Shown here piece after piece: positions 36,472 to 45,924 of a DNA stretch of 64,000 bases. The notes under the pieces are model-generated. The model had not been told where the DNA came from. It worked only from the letters and a program-made list of their open reading frames with translations, and searched no databases. Positions within the stretch are counted from its first letter, which is position 1, and each line of letters starts with the position of its first letter. The position numbers and the translations under genes are program-made. The DNA comes from Sphingosinicella xenopeptidilytica. Its GTDB lineage: Bacteria > Pseudomonadota > Alphaproteobacteria > Sphingomonadales > Sphingomonadaceae. The DNA lies in NCBI RefSeq assembly GCF_042676985.1, contig NZ_JBHTIK010000002.1, forward strand, positions 677,919 to 741,918, read 5' to 3'.

Positions 36472-36575
36472 ACGTTTGTATAACGGAGTCGGCTGTTCAT
36501 CGAATGGTCGCTCCGCGCGCACGCGCGAGCCGGTTAGGCTTCCGGTATGCTCATCTGCTTCAGGGACTATCCATT

Positions 36576-38609
36576 ATGAAGACCATTTTTCTGTGTGCTG
36601 CTTCTGCGGCCGCGCTCCTTGCTGCGCCGGCGCTTGCCGCTGACAAGCCGGAAATCGGCAGCTGGGGCTTCGACGAAGCAGGCATGGACCGCGGCATTGC
36701 AGCCGGCGAAGACTTCACCGGCTTTGCGGGCGGTACGTATCTGCGCAACCTCGAGATTCCCGCTGACCGTTCGAACTATGGCATGTTCACCAAGCTCCGC
36801 GACCTCAGCCAGGAGCGTACGCGCACGATCATCGAAGGCGCCGCCGCAAGCCAGGCCGGCAAGGGCTCGGTCGGCCAGAAGGTCGGCGACTACTACGCCA
36901 GCTTCCTCGACGAGGCGGTGATCGAGGCCAAGGGGATGACGCCTGTGAAGGCCGAGCTGGATGCGGTCGCCGGTATCAGCTCGAAGGCCGCATTTGCGGC
37001 CGCACTCGGCGAGGCGCTGCGCAGCTATGGCCCGTCGCCATTCCTCTACTACATCAATCAGGATGAGAAGGCGCCCGACCGCTACGTGCCAGTCTTCTAC
37101 CAGGGTGGTATCGGTCTGCCGGACCGCGACTACTACCTTGTCGAGAATCCGGCCTACGTGGAGGCGCGCGATAAGTACAAGGCGCACATCGCACGGATGT
37201 TCGTGCTTTCCGGCATTTCGGCGGGCGAAGCGGCGAAGAAGGCCGCCGCCATTTATGACTTCGAACACAAATTTGCCGAGGTGCACTGGACCGTCGTCGA
37301 CAGCCGCGATTCCGACAAGGCCTACAACAAATGGAATAAGGCAGATTTCGCCGCGAAGGCGCCGGGCTTCGACTGGAACGCCTTTTTTGCCGCGGCAGGT
37401 CTCGGCAGCCAGAGCGAATTCATCGTCAGCCAGCCGAGCAGCTTTGCGGGCATGGCGAAGATAATGGGTGAGGCCGACATCGCCACGCTACGCGACTGGC
37501 TCGCCTTCAAGACCCTGAAGGACGCAGCGCCGTTGCTGCCCAAGGCCTTCGTCGACGAGAACTTTGCATTCGAGGGCACGACGCTGTCGGGCACCCCCGA
37601 AATCCAGCCGCGTTGGAAGCGGGGCGTCGATTCGGTGAACAGTGCGCTCGGCGAAGCGGTGGGGGAACTCTACGTCGCCCGATACTTCACGCCGGAGGCG
37701 AAGGCACAGGCGGACGCGCTCGTCCGCAACCTTATTGCTGCGATGGACGCGCGCATTGCAAACCTCTCGTGGATGACCCCCGAGACGAAGGTGAAGGCCC
37801 GCGCCAAGCTTGCCGCGTTCAAGCCGAAGATCGGCTATCCGGTGAAGTGGATCGATTATTCGGCGCTCAAAATCGAACCCGGCGACGCCTTCGGCAATGC
37901 GAAGCGCGCGGCTGCGTTCGAATACGACCGCAACCTCGCCAAGCTCGGGAAACCCATCGATCACGATGAGTGGTTCATGACGCCGCAGACGGTGAACGCC
38001 TACGCGAATCCCACAATGAACGAGGTCGTGTTCCCCGCCGCCATCCTGCAGCCGCCGTTCTTCGATCCGAACGCCGACCCGGCGGTCAACTATGGCGCGA
38101 TCGGCGCGGTGATCGGCCACGAGATCACGCACCATTTCGACGATCAGGGCCGCAAGTACGATCCCACCGGCAAGCTCGCCGACTGGTGGACGCCCGAGGA
38201 CGTGAAGCGCTTCAAGGTCTATACCGATCAGGTCGTTGCGCAGTACGGTGCCTACGAGCCGCTTCCCGGCGCACACATCAACGGTGAACTGACGCTGGGC
38301 GAGAACATCGCCGACATCGCCGGCCTCACCGTCGCTTACGACGCCTACAAGGCGTCGCTCGGCGGGAAGCCCGCGCCCGTGGTGGGCGGCTTCAGTGGCG
38401 ACCAGCGATTCTTCCTCGGCTACTCGCAGATCTGGCGGCAGAAGTACCGCGACGCCCAGCTGCAGCAACAGCTCGCAACCGATCCCCACACGCCCGGAAA
38501 CTGGCGTCCGACAGCCGTGCGCAACCTTGATGCCTGGTATCGGGCCTTTGGTGCGAAGCCGGGCCAGAAGCTCTACCTGCCCGAAGATCAGCGCATCCGC
38601 ATCTGGTAA
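36576..38609 (+). CDS. M13 family (neprilysin-like) zinc endopeptidase
   Basis: 677 aa. The ATG at 36576 begins a signal peptide (KTIFLCAASAAALLAAPALA), so it is a periplasmic or secreted peptidase of the PepO type. Zinc site GHEITHHFDDQG has His515, Glu516 and His519. The third ligand and its partner are in LGENIADIAGL (Glu576, Asp580). The NAYANPTMNEVVFPAAILQP block upstream and the C-terminal RIW end are family-typical. No neighbours suggest a substrate. tRNA-Pro follows 44 bp downstream. Confidence 0.93.
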   Translation: MKTIFLCAASAAALLAAPALAADKPEIGSWGFDEAGMDRGIAAGEDFTGFAGGTYLRNLEIPADRSNYGMFTKLRDLSQERTRTIIEGAAASQAGKGSVGQKVGDYYASFLDEAVIEAKGMTPVKAELDAVAGISSKAAFAAALGEALRSYGPSPFLYYINQDEKAPDRYVPVFYQGGIGLPDRDYYLVENPAYVEARDKYKAHIARMFVLSGISAGEAAKKAAAIYDFEHKFAEVHWTVVDSRDSDKAYNKWNKADFAAKAPGFDWNAFFAAAGLGSQSEFIVSQPSSFAGMAKIMGEADIATLRDWLAFKTLKDAAPLLPKAFVDENFAFEGTTLSGTPEIQPRWKRGVDSVNSALGEAVGELYVARYFTPEAKAQADALVRNLIAAMDARIANLSWMTPETKVKARAKLAAFKPKIGYPVKWIDYSALKIEPGDAFGNAKRAAAFEYDRNLAKLGKPIDHDEWFMTPQTVNAYANPTMNEVVFPAAILQPPFFDPNADPAVNYGAIGAVIGHEITHHFDDQGRKYDPTGKLADWWTPEDVKRFKVYTDQVVAQYGAYEPLPGAHINGELTLGENIADIAGLTVAYDAYKASLGGKPAPVVGGFSGDQRFFLGYSQIWRQKYRDAQLQQQLATDPHTPGNWRPTAVRNLDAWYRAFGAKPGQKLYLPEDQRIRIW

Positions 38610-38653
38610 GCCTTGACGCGTGGGAGCCGTCCCGTCATGGACGGCCCCAGTGT

Positions 38654-38730
<77 letters not shown>

Positions 38731-38896
38731 CCTCTTCAATGTCCCCCTTTTTGCGCCGCCGAACTCGTCCCCCTCTGCTGTTCGCGGCAGCATTTGGCGA
38801 TTTCCTTGTGCGCTTCCGGCTGGTATCAGCGGCGCTGGTCAGGTTCGGAAATATGACGGGCGAGCACTGCTTCCCGTGTGGTGTTATGGGAAGCGT

Positions 38897-39769
38897 ATGG
38901 CCGAAACCTTTTCCGCGGCGGGACCACCGCGTGTCCAGTTGGCGCTGCCGCCAACACTGGAAACAGCGCTCCGTTCAAGCCTCGATGCAGCTGGCGTTGG
39001 CCACGTGCGGATCGACGTCTCCGCGCTCTTCGCAGCGCCGCTGGCGAAGCAGCCGCTGATCGTTGCCGCCGAAGCTGGCCTTGTCGCCGGGACGGGGCAG
39101 CCTTTGGCGGATATCGGAATTCTATCCAAAACTGCACCAGTTATAGTCATTCTGGACGACGATGCGTTGGACGACGCGATATCCGTTATGGATATTGAAA
39201 GTGTCGAACTGGCCGTATGGCCGCTGGAGGCCGAGGACATCTTGAGCATTCTTGAACGCATCGACATCGGGCAGGGCTATGCAGCGGGTGTTCGCGAGAC
39301 GGGACGCGATGCCTTTGTGCAGATCGGTATGCTGAGCGATGAAGTGAGCCGCATCGCCGATCAGCTCGCACGCCTCGCCAGCATGAAGGAGGGGCCGATG
39401 CTGCCGGCGGTCGCAACAGACCGCAGCGCCGCCGAGACCGCACGGAGCCTTCGGGAGATCATCCGCAAGCGGCAGGTGCGCAAGCAGTTCTTTCCGGCCG
39501 AACTCTTCGCCGATCCGGCGTGGGACATCATGCTCGACCTTGCCGCCGCCCGGCTGGAAGGCAAGCAGGTGAGCGTTTCCAGCCTGTGCATCGCCGCCGA
39601 TGTGCCGACAACGACGGCGCTCCGCTGGATCAAGGGCATGACCGACGCCGGGATGCTGGCGCGGCGCAGCGACCCCGGGGACGGACGCCGGAGCTTCATC
39701 GACCTTTCCGACGAAGCGGCGGAGGCGATGGAGCGCTACATAGCGCTCGTCGACGGCGGCGCGATCTGA
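38897..39769 (+). CDS. Two-domain regulator: receiver-like N-terminus, MarR-type winged helix
   Basis: 290 aa from the ATG at 38897; the open frame back to 38660 runs through the tRNA and is not coding. Residues about 1-120 alternate hydrophobic strands and helices like a response-regulator receiver (LIVAAEAG, TAPVIVILDDDALDDAI, VELAVWPLEAEDILSILERI). A phosphorylatable Asp followed by the usual Lys near the end is not evident. The C-terminal half is a MarR-like winged helix (SVSSLCIAADVPTTTALRWIKGM, wing MLARRSDPGDGRRSFIDLS). It is probably a DNA-binding regulator with a non-canonical sensor domain. The target is unknown and no kinase gene is adjacent. Confidence 0.75.
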   Translation: MAETFSAAGPPRVQLALPPTLETALRSSLDAAGVGHVRIDVSALFAAPLAKQPLIVAAEAGLVAGTGQPLADIGILSKTAPVIVILDDDALDDAISVMDIESVELAVWPLEAEDILSILERIDIGQGYAAGVRETGRDAFVQIGMLSDEVSRIADQLARLASMKEGPMLPAVATDRSAAETARSLREIIRKRQVRKQFFPAELFADPAWDIMLDLAAARLEGKQVSVSSLCIAADVPTTTALRWIKGMTDAGMLARRSDPGDGRRSFIDLSDEAAEAMERYIALVDGGAI

Positions 39770-39781
39770 AGCGCGCCGAGG

Positions 39782-40540
39782 CTAGAAGGGCAGCAGGCTC
39801 TTCTTCTTGGAAAAGCGCAGGTAGCCGGCATTGACACCGAGCCGCCAGCCGACGCCGAGCTTGATCGGAACGATCACCACATCGCCGCGCTGCACATACT
39901 GGGCGGAAAGACCGCCAATGATGTAGGCCTTGCCCTCAGCCGCGGGATAAGCGCGGAACAGCTCTTCGGTGTCGTAGAGCTTGTAGATGAGAATGAAGGT
40001 CTTGCTGCCGTCGGCGCCGACATCGAAGCCCACGGAGGGGCCGCGCCAGTAGATCGGCTGCTCGCCTTCGACCTTGTGGTAGAGTTTGCCCTCTCCATAG
40101 CGGACGCCGACGCCGATGGCGCCGCCGCCCTCGCGGCCGGCGATATAGGCGTTGGGCTGGCCGAGATCCTTGAAGATCGTCTCGATCATGCGCGCGAGGC
40201 CTTCCGCGCCGCGCCCGAAGACGTTCTCGGCAGCAGTGAGCACCTCGCTCTGGCTGAACACGGGCTGCAGGTCACCGTCACCGACGACGCCGGGCGCGGC
40301 ATTGGTGGCGGGTGCTGCGGGAACGCCACTTTGCGCCGAGGGCGGCGGAGGCGGCGGGGCCGTAGACGCTTGGGCCACGGGTGCGGTCGATGGCGGCACT
40401 TCGGCCGACATCGTGCCATAGGCAGCTTCGCTCCCCGGAATTGGTGCCAGATCGGCATTGGCATCCTGCGCGTGCGCCGTCGCCGCCAGGAACATCATCG
40501 AGAACACTGCCAATCCGGCCCTGCCCATGCGAAACATCAA
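39782..40540 (-). CDS. eipA: EipA family (DUF1134) envelope protein
   Basis: 252 aa with signal peptide (GRAGLAVFSMMFLAATAHA). A Pro/Ala-rich spacer (about residues 45-85, including a run of prolines) is followed by the DUF1134 beta-barrel-like domain (about 95-252). That domain has GRGAEGLARMIETIFKDLGQ, IAGREGGGAIGVGVRYGEG and GLSAQYVQRGDVVIVPIKLG-type blocks. In Brucella, EipA is a periplasmic protein needed for envelope integrity. The same role here is inferred by family. It is monocistronic, between two regulators. Confidence 0.85.
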   Translation of the reverse strand: MMFRMGRAGLAVFSMMFLAATAHAQDANADLAPIPGSEAAYGTMSAEVPPSTAPVAQASTAPPPPPPSAQSGVPAAPATNAAPGVVGDGDLQPVFSQSEVLTAAENVFGRGAEGLARMIETIFKDLGQPNAYIAGREGGGAIGVGVRYGEGKLYHKVEGEQPIYWRGPSVGFDVGADGSKTFILIYKLYDTEELFRAYPAAEGKAYIIGGLSAQYVQRGDVVIVPIKLGVGWRLGVNAGYLRFSKKKSLLPF

Positions 40541-40766
40541 CGTGTGTCTCCCGCTTCATTGTCGGTTTCGGGCAGACCATGCGTCGGGGAGTCCCCGAAA
40601 TCAATGGCGCCTTCCGAGGCGTTACTTGAAAGCCGCACGGCTGAACCCCGCTTGAACCGCAGATACTTAGAATGCGTCACACTCTTGTCACCCGGTGCGT
40701 GGCATGTTGAAATATGCCTCAAATACGTCCGACTCGACAGCGGACGGCGATACTGGGGAGAGAAAC

Positions 40767-41537
40767 GTGACGTTGCAGGATGATATTGCACGCGTTTCGG
40801 TACGCACCATGAGTGACATTCGCCCCGCTTCGGAAGCGCTGCGCGACATGGTGGAGCGCAACGCGCCCACGTTCCGGATCGCGATTACCGACAATATCTG
40901 CTCGAAGCGGCCCATGGTGGACGACGAGGGGAATACGCTCTCTTCGGAAGTCTTCGGCTTCGTGAGCGACGAGGAGCGGCAGTGGAGCGAGCACCGCGTC
41001 GCGCTCAGTTCTCCGCTGCTTCGGGCCTGCCGGTATGAAAGCGAGCCGTTCTGGGCGAACGAGGAGGGCTTCCGCACGCAGCAGCCGAACCCGTACCTCG
41101 ATGGTATCGACCTCTCGAACTTCGACAAAAGGGCGATGTGCCACGCCGCCGTGGTGATCCCGGTGCATCTGCCGTTCGGCCAGATCGGCGTCGCGGTGAT
41201 CGGATCGGCGCGGAATCAGAGCGACCTTTCAGAGGTTTACGAGAATTTTGCCGACGAGTGGGCCGTATGGGTCCACCGTTTCCTCGCGGGCTATGTGAAG
41301 CTGATGCGCACGCGCAAATGGCTGCCGATGGACTGCCAACTCACCAAGCGCGAGGTCGAGTGCCTGCGCTGGGCGGCAGTGGGCAAAACCGACAAGGAGA
41401 TCAGCCTGATCCTTGCGCGGAGCCACGCCACCGTGCGCTTCCACATCCAGAACGCGGGCGAGAAGCTGGACGCGGTGAACCGCAGCCAGACGATCTTCAA
41501 AGCCGCGCAATTGGGGTATCTCGGCCTCGCGGCCTAG
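40767..41537 (+). CDS. LuxR-family transcriptional regulator (solo)
   Basis: 256 aa from the GTG at 40767, chosen because GGGGAG ends 6 bp upstream. The frame is open to 40695. Residues about 20-175 resemble an autoinducer-binding domain (SEVFGFVSDEERQWSEHR, HAAVVIPVHLPFGQIGVAVIG). The C-terminal LuxR helix-turn-helix is clear (CQLTKREVECLRWAAVGKTDKEISLIL, SHATVRFHIQNAGEKL). No luxI-type synthase gene is in the window, so it is a LuxR solo. Ligand and targets are unknown. Confidence 0.85.
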   Translation: MTLQDDIARVSVRTMSDIRPASEALRDMVERNAPTFRIAITDNICSKRPMVDDEGNTLSSEVFGFVSDEERQWSEHRVALSSPLLRACRYESEPFWANEEGFRTQQPNPYLDGIDLSNFDKRAMCHAAVVIPVHLPFGQIGVAVIGSARNQSDLSEVYENFADEWAVWVHRFLAGYVKLMRTRKWLPMDCQLTKREVECLRWAAVGKTDKEISLILARSHATVRFHIQNAGEKLDAVNRSQTIFKAAQLGYLGLAA

Positions 41538-41573
41538 CCTCTTCCACTTCCGCGAAGTAGGCGAAGTAGAGGC
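41537..41573. terminator. Imperfect stem-loop between convergent genes
   Basis: GCCTCT plus ACTTC (41537-41542, 41546-41550) can pair with GAAGT plus AGAGGC (41563-41573) across a three-base bulge. It begins at the end of the LuxR stop codon. The loop contains GCGAAGTAG, repeated directly in the right arm. There is no U tract; a termination role is only suggested by position before the convergent oxoprolinase stop. Confidence 0.35.
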
Positions 41574-41658
41574 CAAGACGGAATATTCGGTGCGCGTCGG
41601 AGCCGATTGACGGCCGATACGCTTCAAAGAGCAATCGGCACTTTCTTCACACGATTCC

Positions 41659-44600
41659 CTATTTGGGAAGAGGGCCAAAGCCGCCGCCGCCGGGGGTTTC
41701 GATTTCCACGGCATCGCCGACCTGAACCTCGGCACGCGCCGTGGCGGCGAGGGGTTCGATCGCACCGTTTGCGCGAATGATGCGGCCTGCGCCGGGTTTG
41801 GCGCCCGCGCCGCCCAACAGGCCGAAGGGCGCGACGCGGCGGCGGTTGGCGAGGAGGCTCACGGTCATCGGTTCGAGGAATTTGAGGCGGCGGATGACGC
41901 CGTTGCCACCTTCGTAGCGACCCGCGCCGCCTGAGCCGGTGCGGATACGGAAGGATTCGAGGCGGACGGGGAAGCGGAGTTCGAGGACTTCGGGGTCGGT
42001 GAGGCGACTGTTGGTCATGTGGGTCTGTACTGCGTCGGCGCCGTCGAACTCCGGGCCCGCGCCCGCGCCGCCCGCGATCGTCTCGTAATACTGGTGGCGG
42101 GCGTTTCCGAAGGTGAGGTTGTTCATCGTGCCCTGCGCGGCGGCCATGACGCCAAGCGCACCGTAGAGCGCGTCGCAGATGACCTGGCTGGTTTCCACGT
42201 TGCCCGCGACCACCGCCGCGCCCGCCGCGGGATTGAGCATCGTGCCTTCGGGGACGATGAGCGTAATGGGGCGCAGGCAGCCCTCGTTCATCGGGATCTC
42301 GTCGTCGACGAGCGTACGGAACACGTAGAGCACGGCGGCGCGACAGACCGAGAGCGGCGCGTTGAAATTGTCGGGAAGCTGGGCGCTGGTGTTGGTGAAA
42401 TCGACCGTGGCCGAGCGGCTTGTGTGATCGACGGTGACGCGGACTTCGACCGCTGCGCCATTATCCATCTCGTAGCGGAAGTGGCCGTCCGACAGCGCGC
42501 CGATCGCTTGCCGCACGGCGGCTTCGGCGTTGTCCTGCACATGGCGCGTGTAGGCCTCGACCGTATCGAGGCCGAATTCGGCGATCATGGCGCGGAGCGC
42601 ATCGCCGCCGCGTGTGCAGGCGGCGACCTGTGCTTTCAGATCGGCGATGTTCTGGGCAGAGTTTCGCGCCGGATAGGGGCCGGATGCGAGTGTTTTTTGC
42701 GTCTCGGTTTCGCAAAACGCACCGACCGAGACGAGCAACTGGCTGTCGAAGAGAACGCCTTCCTCGTCCAGCGTCTTCGAATCCGGCGGCATCGAGCCGG
42801 GGGTAAGGCCGCCGATGTCGGCCTGATGGCCGCGCGCCGCCGTGTAGAACAGGATGGCGCCGCCGTCGGCGCGGGCGAACACGGGGGCGACGACGGTGAC
42901 GTCCGGCAGGTGCGTGCCGCCGTTCATCGGGTTGTTGAGCGCGAAGGCGTCTCCGGGCCGCATCCGGCCGCCATGGGCGCGGATGACGGCGCGCACGCTG
43001 TCGCCCATCGATCCGAGGTGGACGGGCATGTGCGGCGCATTGGCGATGAGGCCGCCTTCGAGATCGAACAGCGCGCAGGAGAAATCCAGCCGCTCCTTGA
43101 TGTTCACCGAGTGCGCGGTGGTCTGGAGCGCGATGCCCATTTCCTCGGCGATGGCCATGAAGCGGTTGTTGAAGATCTCCACCATCACTGGATCGACATC
43201 GGTGCCGAGCGCGCGCTGCGTGGGCAGGGGCACGATGCGGCGGAGGATGAGGTCACCGCCGGGTGAAACCTCACCGCGCCAACCCGCGTCGATCACTGTG
43301 GTCGCGCCGTCTTCGAGGATGACGGCGGGGCCGTTTATGGCCTCGCCCGGCACGAGGGCGCCGCGCGCCAGAACGGGGGCTTCGGTGGGCTTGCCGTCCA
43401 CGATCATCGTGCAGGCGGAGGCGGATTGCGCTTTGCTTTCGACGCGGATCGGCGGCGCGGGCCAATGGCCGACCGCTTCCACGCTCACCGCCTCGATCAC
43501 CAGCGCGCCGCCGGGCATCACGTAGCCGAAGCGGGCGCGGTGCTCCGTTTCGAAGGCTGCGCGCATCGCTTTGGATGGAGCGAGTGGAAGCGAGAGGCCG
43601 CTGTCCGCGCCTGTATAACGAAGCTCCGCACGGCGCGAGACGGAAACGCCTGCGAGGTCGTCCGCCTGCGCCGCGAGCGCGGTGCGGGCGTCGGCTTCGA
43701 GCATGTCGGCGAGAGCTTCGGCGGCGGCGATGCCTTCGTCCAGCGGTGTGCCGAGCGTGCGTTCGCGCAAGGTGGTGAGGTCGGCAAGGCCCATGCCGAG
43801 CGCCGAGAGCAGCCCGGCGAGCGGGTGCACATAGACCTCGCCGATGCCGAGTGCGTCGGCGACCTTGCAGGCGTGCTGGCCCCCCGCGCCGCCGAAGCTC
43901 GAAAGCGTACAGGTGGTGACGTTGTGGCCGCGCTGGATAGAAATCTGCCGCACGGCCTTCGCCATGTCGTCCACGGCAATGGCGATGAAGCCTTCCGCAA
44001 GCGCCGCGCCGGTGATCGTGCGGCCGGTGGCGGCGGAAACTTCGGTGGCGAGGGTGTCGACGTGGCGGACGACGGCGTCGCGGTCGAGCGGTTCGTCGCC
44101 GCCGGGGCCGAAGATCGCCGGGAAATGCGCGGGCTGGATGCGGCCGAGATAGATGTTGCAATCGGTGATGGTGAGCGGCCCGCCGCGCCGGTAGCTCATC
44201 GGGCCGGGGTTGGCGCCCGCCGATTCCGGACCGACGCGCAGCCGCGTGCCGTCGAAGCGGCAGATCGAGCCGCCTCCGGCCGCGACCGTGTGGATCGCGA
44301 GCATCGGCGCGCGGATGCGCGTGCCCGCCACGATGGTTTCGTGCGTGCGCTCGAAGCTGCCGGTGTAGAGCGAGACGTCGGTCGAGGTGCCGCCCATGTC
44401 GAAGCCGACGACGCGGGCTATGCCCGCGGCCCCGGCCGTTTTCGCCATGCCGACGATGCCGCCTGCCGGGCCGGACAGGATGGCGTTCGCGCCGGTGAAC
44501 GCGCCTTCGCCCGCAAGGCCGCCGCTCGATTGCATGAACATCAGGCGTGTCGCGGGATCGAGCTTTTCCGTCACCTGCCGCACGTAGCGGCGGAGCGCGG

Positions 44601-45237
44601 GGGACAGGTAGGCGTCGGCCACGGTGGTATCGCCGCGCCCGACGAGTTTGATGAGCGGGGCGATTTCGTGACTGACGGAAATCTGCGTGAAACCAGCAGC
44701 TTCAGCGAGGTTTCTCAGACGTCGTTCATGGTCGGGGAAGCGGTAGCCGTGCATCAGCACGATGGCGACAGCGTTGATGCCGCGTGCGCGGGCGGCGGCG
44801 AAACCCGCGGCGGCCTGCGCCTCGTCGAGCGTGTGGACGACTTCGCCGTCCGCACCCACGCGCTCGTCGATCTCCAGCACCTCGGCATAGAGCGGCGACG
44901 GCTTCGTGATGGCGCGGGTGAACAGCTTCGGGCGGGCCTGATAGCCGATGGCGAGCGCATCCGCGAAGCCGCGCGTGATCGCGAGGAGAGTCGGCTCGCC
45001 CTTGCGTTCGAGCAGCGCATTGGTGGCGACGGTGGTGCCCATCTTCACCGACGCCACGCACGCGTCCGGCGCATGGCCGAGCAGGCGGGTGATGCCCGCG
45101 ATGGCGGCGTCCGCGTACTGCTCCGGGTTTTCCGAAAGCAGCTTGGCGGTTTTCAGTGTGCCGTCAGGCGCGAGCGCGACGATATCGGTGAACGTGCCGC
45201 CGCGATCGATCCAGAATTGCCAGCCCTGCTGCTCCAT
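41659..45237 (-). CDS. 5-oxoprolinase (ATP-hydrolysing), fused HyuA-HyuB
   Basis: 1192 aa. Cleaves 5-oxoproline to glutamate with ATP hydrolysis (or a related hydantoin). The N-terminal half is hydantoinase A: the sugar-kinase-like start FWIDRGGTFTDIVA, KMGTTVATNALLERKG, and GFDMGGTSTDVSLY near residue 275. The C-terminal half is hydantoinase B (EIFNNRFMAIAEEMGIALQ, HLGSMGDSVRAVI, NPMNGGTHLPDV, YTRHVQDNAEAA). Single-chain fusion is the eukaryote/bacterial OPLAH arrangement. No transporter or partner is adjacent. A small membrane protein gene lies just upstream on the same strand. Confidence 0.9.
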   Translation of the reverse strand: MEQQGWQFWIDRGGTFTDIVALAPDGTLKTAKLLSENPEQYADAAIAGITRLLGHAPDACVASVKMGTTVATNALLERKGEPTLLAITRGFADALAIGYQARPKLFTRAITKPSPLYAEVLEIDERVGADGEVVHTLDEAQAAAGFAAARARGINAVAIVLMHGYRFPDHERRLRNLAEAAGFTQISVSHEIAPLIKLVGRGDTTVADAYLSPALRRYVRQVTEKLDPATRLMFMQSSGGLAGEGAFTGANAILSGPAGGIVGMAKTAGAAGIARVVGFDMGGTSTDVSLYTGSFERTHETIVAGTRIRAPMLAIHTVAAGGGSICRFDGTRLRVGPESAGANPGPMSYRRGGPLTITDCNIYLGRIQPAHFPAIFGPGGDEPLDRDAVVRHVDTLATEVSAATGRTITGAALAEGFIAIAVDDMAKAVRQISIQRGHNVTTCTLSSFGGAGGQHACKVADALGIGEVYVHPLAGLLSALGMGLADLTTLRERTLGTPLDEGIAAAEALADMLEADARTALAAQADDLAGVSVSRRAELRYTGADSGLSLPLAPSKAMRAAFETEHRARFGYVMPGGALVIEAVSVEAVGHWPAPPIRVESKAQSASACTMIVDGKPTEAPVLARGALVPGEAINGPAVILEDGATTVIDAGWRGEVSPGGDLILRRIVPLPTQRALGTDVDPVMVEIFNNRFMAIAEEMGIALQTTAHSVNIKERLDFSCALFDLEGGLIANAPHMPVHLGSMGDSVRAVIRAHGGRMRPGDAFALNNPMNGGTHLPDVTVVAPVFARADGGAILFYTAARGHQADIGGLTPGSMPPDSKTLDEEGVLFDSQLLVSVGAFCETETQKTLASGPYPARNSAQNIADLKAQVAACTRGGDALRAMIAEFGLDTVEAYTRHVQDNAEAAVRQAIGALSDGHFRYEMDNGAAVEVRVTVDHTSRSATVDFTNTSAQLPDNFNAPLSVCRAAVLYVFRTLVDDEIPMNEGCLRPITLIVPEGTMLNPAAGAAVVAGNVETSQVICDALYGALGVMAAAQGTMNNLTFGNARHQYYETIAGGAGAGPEFDGADAVQTHMTNSRLTDPEVLELRFPVRLESFRIRTGSGGAGRYEGGNGVIRRLKFLEPMTVSLLANRRRVAPFGLLGGAGAKPGAGRIIRANGAIEPLAATARAEVQVGDAVEIETPGGGGFGPLPK

Positions 45238-45246
45238 GCAGGCTGG

Positions 45247-45468
45247 TTACAGGATGCCGCCGCCAAGCCAAAGCCGAACCGATGCAAGGATCAGCACGAA
45301 GATGTTGAGATTGCGGCCCGCGTTGCTGTCCGACAACGTACCGATGCCGGCGCCGAGCGCCGCGATGGGCAGCGCCAACCAGTTGACGAGGCCGATGAGC
45401 GGGAACAGGCCGATGATGCCGACAACGAGCGCGACAAGGCCGATGAGGACGGAGATGAGGTTCAGCAT
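45247..45468 (-). CDS. Small two-helix membrane protein
   Basis: 73 aa, very hydrophobic: one long helix pair at residues about 3-27 and 29-45 (LISVLIGLVALVVGIIGLFPLIG, then LNWLALPIAALGAGIG) and a third at 54-72. It has few charges and a Gly-rich pattern typical of small inner-membrane proteins. It ends 9 bp before the oxoprolinase start and could be co-transcribed. Not recognised as a named family. Confidence 0.6.
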   Translation of the reverse strand: MLNLISVLIGLVALVVGIIGLFPLIGLVNWLALPIAALGAGIGTLSDSNAGRNLNIFVLILASVRLWLGGGIL

Positions 45469-45542
45469 TCGGGTTCCAGTGTGTCGTTCGACTATGACAC
45501 CAATTTAGGTTGGCTTCGCGTCTTGGCAAGATGCGTCCCGCA

Positions 45543-45884
45543 ATGATCGACCCGATGGACCTTCGCGAGCTTCTGCTTGCTCACGCCCGCGCGCGGGAGA
45601 GCGTGACCTATGCCGAGGCGCTCGGAGCGTTCGGCTACAGCTTCTCCCGGCCGAAGATGCGGGCACTGTGCACGATTCTCGGCGACGTGGACGCCTATGC
45701 GCGCGGGCGCGGCGAGCCGGAAATGGCGGTGCTCGTCGTCCGCCAGTCGGACCGGCTGCCGGGGCAGGGCTGGTGGGTGGCGGGCGGCGCGGAAGGGTAC
45801 AAGGGCCTGTGGGAAGGCCCGGACGCGCGGCGGCATGTCACGAAGCTCCAGAAGCGCGTGTTCGACTATTGGGCGAAGCGCTGA
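45543..45884 (+). CDS. Uncharacterised small protein
   Basis: 113 aa from the ATG at 45543 (another ATG at 45531 would add four residues). The sequence looks globular: ESVTYAEALGAFGYSFSRPKMRALCTILGDVD, then LVVRQSDRLPGQGWWVAGG and a basic C-terminal helix ending in FDYWAKR. The N-terminal 45 residues look like a helix-turn-helix-type fold, but no family was recognised. It is divergent from 45247, 74 bp apart. Confidence 0.65.
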   Translation: MIDPMDLRELLLAHARARESVTYAEALGAFGYSFSRPKMRALCTILGDVDAYARGRGEPEMAVLVVRQSDRLPGQGWWVAGGAEGYKGLWEGPDARRHVTKLQKRVFDYWAKR

Positions 45885-45924
45885 CGCCGATTGTCATCAC
45901 CAATTCGGCATGTAAAGCTGCGCC

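Noticed and set aside
38731..38896. Extension of the 38897 regulator upstream to 38660
   Set aside because: The frame would begin inside tRNA-Pro; the ATG at 38897 is the reasonable start.
43426..45546. 706-codon plus-strand open frame
   Set aside because: Antisense to the 5-oxoprolinase gene and crossing a second gene; composition is that of a shadow frame.
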